DNA of 64,000 bases, taken from contig JBEVJC010000012.1 in NCBI GenBank assembly GCA_040510375.1, positions 310,001 to 374,000 on the forward strand, read 5' to 3'. The notes below the pieces were generated by a model. The model was not told the origin of the DNA, made no database searches, and saw only the letters and a program-made list of their open reading frames with translations. Shown here piece by piece: positions 60,868 to 64,000 of the stretch. Numbering within the stretch: position 1 is the first letter of the stretch; every line of letters begins with the position of its first letter. A program made the position numbers and the translations under genes. Source of the DNA: JBEVJC01 sp040510375 (GTDB lineage Bacteria; Bacteroidota; Bacteroidia; Chitinophagales; Chitinophagaceae).

Positions 60868-61431
60868 ATGTACAATCCAAGACTCGCCACACGTTACGCT
60901 AAAGCGCTGATCGGTCTCGCCATCGAGCGGAACGAGCTGGAGGCAGTGTATGCAGATATAAACTGGTTGTTATCCGTTACAAAGAGCAACCGCGATTTTG
61001 TGAATGTATTAAGAAGCCCGGTGATCCCTGCTTCCACAAAAAAGAAGATCATTGACGCAGTGACTACCGGCAGGATCAGCACAATGACCGCTTCATTTAT
61101 GACAATCCTGATCACCAAGGGCCGTGAAATGAACCTTCCCGAAATACTCACTGCATTCATTTCCCAGTACAAGGAATATAAAAACATCCATATTGTTCAG
61201 TTGACTACAGCTACCCAAATTGATGACGCTACCAGGAACGAGATCATCGCACAGGTGAGGAAGTCGGGCGATTATGCAAATATTGAACTGGATGAAAAAG
61301 TGGATGAGAGCATCATCGGCGGGTTTATTTTACAGGTAGGCGATAAACTGGTTGATGCCAGTATCTCGTACGACCTGAAAGCAATTGGACGTCAGTTTGA
61401 GAACAATGACTTTATTTATAAAGTCCGTTAA
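60868..61431 (+). CDS. atpH: F0F1 ATP synthase subunit delta
   Basis: A 187-residue OSCP/delta subunit linking the stalk to the alpha subunits. The N-terminal domain begins MYNPRLATRYAKALIGLAIERNELEAVYADI, and the C-terminal signature is DEKVDESIIGGFILQVGDKLVDASISYDLKAIGRQF. Length is usual. It is 23 bp before atpA and clearly part of the operon. Confidence 0.95.
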   Translation: MYNPRLATRYAKALIGLAIERNELEAVYADINWLLSVTKSNRDFVNVLRSPVIPASTKKKIIDAVTTGRISTMTASFMTILITKGREMNLPEILTAFISQYKEYKNIHIVQLTTATQIDDATRNEIIAQVRKSGDYANIELDEKVDESIIGGFILQVGDKLVDASISYDLKAIGRQFENNDFIYKVR

Positions 61432-61454
61432 TATAAAAATTACAATTAAGAAAT

Positions 61455-63038
61455 ATGGCAGACATTAAACCAGATGAAATTTCAGCGATACTGCGTCAGC
61501 AGTTGAGCAATTTTAACGTCAGCGCCGATCTGGAGGAAGTAGGTTCCGTGCTCCAGGTAGGTGATGGTATCGCCCGTGTTTACGGGTTAGGTAATGTTCG
61601 ATATGGTGAACTGGTAGAGTTTGAGAATGGTGTTCGTGCCATTGCCCTCAACCTCGAAGAAGATAATGTAGGTGTGGTATTGATGGGTGACAGTGCTGAT
61701 GTAAAGGAAGGTTCAAAAGTTCGCCGTACCGGACAGATCGCATCGATCAAGGTAGGAGAGGGAGTGGTTGGCCGCGTGGTGAATACACTCGGTGAGCCCA
61801 TCGACGGTAAAGGCCCGATTACAGGTGAGCGTTATGAAATGCCATTGGAGCGTAAGGCACCCGGGGTAATCTTCCGTGAGCCGGTAAAAGAACCTTTGCA
61901 GACAGGGATCAAGGCCATTGATGCCATGATTCCGATTGGCCGTGGACAGCGTGAGCTGATCATTGGTGACCGTCAGACCGGTAAGACCGCCATTGCGATC
62001 GATACCATCATCAACCAGAAAGAATTCCTGAAAGCAGGTGCGCCTGTTTATTGTATATATGTGGCAATCGGCCAGAAAGCATCTACTATCGCGGGAGTGA
62101 TGAAAACCCTGCAGGATAACGGTGCGATGGAATACACTACCATCGTAGCGGCTTCTGCTTCTGACCCTGCGCCTTTGCAGTTCTATGCTCCGTTTGCCGG
62201 TGCAGCCATTGGTGAATTCTTCCGTGATACCGGTCGTCCTGCACTGATCATTTATGATGATCTTTCCAAACAGGCCGTTGCCTATCGCGAGGTATCCCTG
62301 CTGCTGCGTCGCCCGCCAGGCCGTGAAGCCTATCCTGGTGATGTATTCTACCTGCACAGCCGTTTGCTGGAAAGAGCTGCCAAAGTGATCAACAACGATG
62401 AGATCGTCAAAAACATGAATGATCTTCCTGATTCAATCAGGCACCTGGTAAAAGGTGGTGGTTCACTCACTGCCCTTCCGATCATTGAAACACAGGCTGG
62501 TGACGTATCTGCCTATATCCCGACGAATGTGATCTCTATTACGGACGGACAGATCTTCCTTGAGTCCAACCTCTTCCTTTCCGGTATCAGGCCTGCTATC
62601 AACGTAGGTATCTCGGTTAGCCGTGTTGGTGGTAATGCGCAGATCAAGTCGATGAAGAAAGTGGCAGGAACACTTAAACTTGACCAGGCACTTTACCGCG
62701 AGCTGGAAGCATTCTCTAAATTCGGTGGTGATCTTGATGCTGCAACCAAGAACGTAATTGATAAGGGTGCGCGTAACGTGGAAATCCTCAAACAGCCTCA
62801 GTATTCGCCGTTCACTGTTGAAAAACAGGTAGCGATCATTTATCTGGGTACCAATGGATACCTGAAGGATGTAGCCGTTAGCAGGGTGAAGGAATTTGAA
62901 GAACATTTCCTGATGGAAATGGATAACAAGTTGCCGGATGTAATGGCGCAGTTCAAAAAAGGTGGTTTACCTGAAGACGGACTGAAGAAAATGGTGGAGC
63001 TGGCAAATACCATTATCCCGCAGTATAAAACAAAGTAA
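61455..63038 (+). CDS. atpA: F0F1 ATP synthase subunit alpha
   Basis: A 527-residue non-catalytic nucleotide-binding subunit of F1. The P-loop is [15 protein letters not shown] (near residue 175), followed by [14 protein letters not shown], the [41 protein letters not shown] signature and the arginine finger in [15 protein letters not shown]. It is the last gene of the cluster: where atpG (gamma) is normally found there is instead a terminator 23 bp downstream and a convergent gene. Confidence 0.97.
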   Translation: MADIKPDEISAILRQQLSNFNVSADLEEVGSVLQVGDGIARVYGLGNVRYGELVEFENGVRAIALNLEEDNVGVVLMGDSADVKEGSKVRRTGQIASIKVGEGVVGRVVNTLGEPIDGKGPITGERYEMPLERKAPGVIFREPVKEPLQTGIKAIDAMIPIGRGQRELIIGDRQTGKTAIAIDTIINQKEFLKAGAPVYCIYVAIGQKASTIAGVMKTLQDNGAMEYTTIVAASASDPAPLQFYAPFAGAAIGEFFRDTGRPALIIYDDLSKQAVAYREVSLLLRRPPGREAYPGDVFYLHSRLLERAAKVINNDEIVKNMNDLPDSIRHLVKGGGSLTALPIIETQAGDVSAYIPTNVISITDGQIFLESNLFLSGIRPAINVGISVSRVGGNAQIKSMKKVAGTLKLDQALYRELEAFSKFGGDLDAATKNVIDKGARNVEILKQPQYSPFTVEKQVAIIYLGTNGYLKDVAVSRVKEFEEHFLMEMDNKLPDVMAQFKKGGLPEDGLKKMVELANTIIPQYKTK

Positions 63039-63060
63039 TCTTTGAGCAGATAATTAAAAG

Positions 63061-63091
63061 CGTTCACCCATTCGGGTGGACGTTTTTTTTT
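63061..63091 (+). terminator. terminator of the atp operon
   Basis: CGTTCACCC (63061-63069) pairs with GGGTGGACG (63074-63082, one G-T wobble) around a 4-nt loop and is followed by nine T. It begins 23 bp after the atpA stop. Confidence 0.93.
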
Positions 63092-63095
63092 ATGG

Positions 63096-64000
63096 TTACG
63101 GCTCCATCAGCAGTTGCGATTCTATCCAGGCCATCCGTGTCGTAAGCCATGTTTTAAGGTAGTTCACTTCATTAACATAAGAACCCTGAACGGCGTAGTT
63201 GGGCCAGACCCATGTATTGAGGATATCCCATTTTTTAAAATTCTCCACCTGTGAATACCTGAGTTCGGATGCGGTGGAATCTATCAGGTTCATTAAGCCC
63301 GCGAGTTTTGGTTTTACCGCATAGTATTTGTCTTTCACATTTTTTTTGAAGACCGGATCTTCGAATAAACGGGCAAACCAGACTGTGTTACGGACATGCC
63401 AGCCGGTTGTTTGGAATGATTCATTATAGTTGATATTACCTGCGGCTATATCGAAATCCCAGATGGGTCCGATTGAAAGTTTGGCGTTCCGGTCCTTATA
63501 CAGGAAAACGCTGCTGTAAAAATTGGCGTCCTCGTTACGGAAGATCTCGTTGACCCAATACCACTGGACAAATGTTTCGTCGTTGATATATTTTTTATAA
63601 CCGGTAGCCGGATTGGTGAAGTCGGCCGCATAAATAGCGTTTTCCATATCCTGTACATAACGGGTAATATATGCCAGCTGCGTGGCACTGATAACCTCTG
63701 GTTCCTTCAGGGTAACTGATACATCTTTTGTGGTCTTCCACCAGTGTTCGGCATCGAGCCGTTTGTCCAACTCCAGCAAATAGCCACCAGTAATGGTTTC
63801 AGGGGTTTCATCAGCCGCTGTCATCTCCGTGATATTAACCCGGTTGGGATCGGGTTTCACCTGCTCGGTGAGGAAATAAGAACCCTGGTACTGGTTATTC
63901 AGGAAGAGTTCGGCAAATTGTCCCCTGGGGGAATATGTCATACCAAACCATTCGCCCATTGTAAAGGCAATCTTTGTCCGCATCAGGCTTTTATCTGCGT
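63096..64000 (-). CDS. CotH-like kinase family protein, partial
   Basis: The frame is open to the right edge of the window, so only the C-terminal 300 or so residues are seen. They carry the CotH fold: SLMRTKIAFTMGEWFGMTYSPRGQFAELFLNNQYQGSYFLTEQVKPDPNRVNI at the start, TGGYLLELD, and the catalytic-type IWDFDIAAGNINY (metal-binding Asp). CotH homologues are atypical protein kinases; in Bacteroidota they are often secreted and sometimes next to glycan or surface-protein genes. Substrate is unknown. It is convergent with atpA, whose terminator lies just in front of this stop. Confidence 0.88.
   Translation of the reverse strand, partial: ADKSLMRTKIAFTMGEWFGMTYSPRGQFAELFLNNQYQGSYFLTEQVKPDPNRVNITEMTAADETPETITGGYLLELDKRLDAEHWWKTTKDVSVTLKEPEVISATQLAYITRYVQDMENAIYAADFTNPATGYKKYINDETFVQWYWVNEIFRNEDANFYSSVFLYKDRNAKLSIGPIWDFDIAAGNINYNESFQTTGWHVRNTVWFARLFEDPVFKKNVKDKYYAVKPKLAGLMNLIDSTASELRYSQVENFKKWDILNTWVWPNYAVQGSYVNEVNYLKTWLTTRMAWIESQLLMEP

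Overview
This 64 kb window is chromosomal DNA of a Bacteroidota bacterium, most likely of the Chitinophagaceae or a close relative. The pointers are the protein families (POT transporter, split transketolase, DUF47-Pit pair, tryptophan 2,3-dioxygenase, CotH kinase, TonB receptor with an N-terminal carboxypeptidase-regulatory domain), several promoters with the Bacteroidota -7 element TAnnTTTG, frequent short 5' leaders and several GTG/TTG starts. No rRNA, tRNA, CRISPR array, insertion sequence or phage gene was seen. Both ends cut a gene (uxaB at the left, a CotH-like gene at the right).

Layout. 1-6.7 kb (+): a D-galacturonate operon, uxaB-uxaA-uxaC-kdgK-kdgA-exuT, covering every step from hexuronate uptake to pyruvate and glyceraldehyde 3-phosphate. 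6.9-17.3 kb (mostly -): housekeeping and hypothetical genes (htpG, DUF1003, long-chain acyl-CoA ligase, TPR lipoprotein-like protein, DUF1015, serC, S1/P1-type nuclease or phospholipase C, DUF502). 17.4-24.4 kb (+): a TetR-TolC-MFP-RND efflux operon with a perfect palindrome in its promoter. 24.4-25.2 kb: the largest non-coding stretch, with terminators and several repeats. 25.2-30 kb: POT transporter, purD, tryptophan dioxygenase, small outer-membrane protein. 30.3-36.4 kb (+): mreBCD-mrdA-rodA, the cell-elongation machinery. 36.4-44.1 kb (-, one +): secreted regulatory-domain protein, metallo-beta-lactamase hydrolase, an ECF sigma factor with its putative anti-sigma and a small periplasmic protein, transketolase C-half, galE, Pit phosphate transporter with DUF47 partner. 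44.4-54.4 kb: a phosphate-limitation region. 54.7-58.7 kb (+): a large secreted protein of unknown function and an MsbA-like ABC exporter. 58.8-63.0 kb (+): atpBEFHA. 63.1 kb to end (-): CotH-like kinase.

The most interesting part is the phosphate region at 42-54.6 kb. It groups Pit/DUF47, a TonB receptor with a beta-helix lipoprotein, a PlcP-like phosphoesterase with a glycosyltransferase (the classical pair for swapping phospholipids for glycolipids), a secreted alkaline-phosphatase-superfamily enzyme and PhoR/PhoB. Upstream of the TonB receptor, of the phosphatase, and of an unannotated stretch at 48.8 kb, TAAC-like cores (TAAC, TAAT, TCAC, TCAT) repeat every 11 bp and always end exactly 10 bp before a -7 element. 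I read these as Pho boxes. The third set drives no gene: about 110 bp later comes a strong orphan terminator, so it appears to control a small RNA. Weaker 11-bp arrays lie upstream of plcP and phoB. The 3' end of phoB is partly duplicated just behind its stop codon, and a structured GC-rich RNA candidate of unknown family lies between phoB and the next gene.
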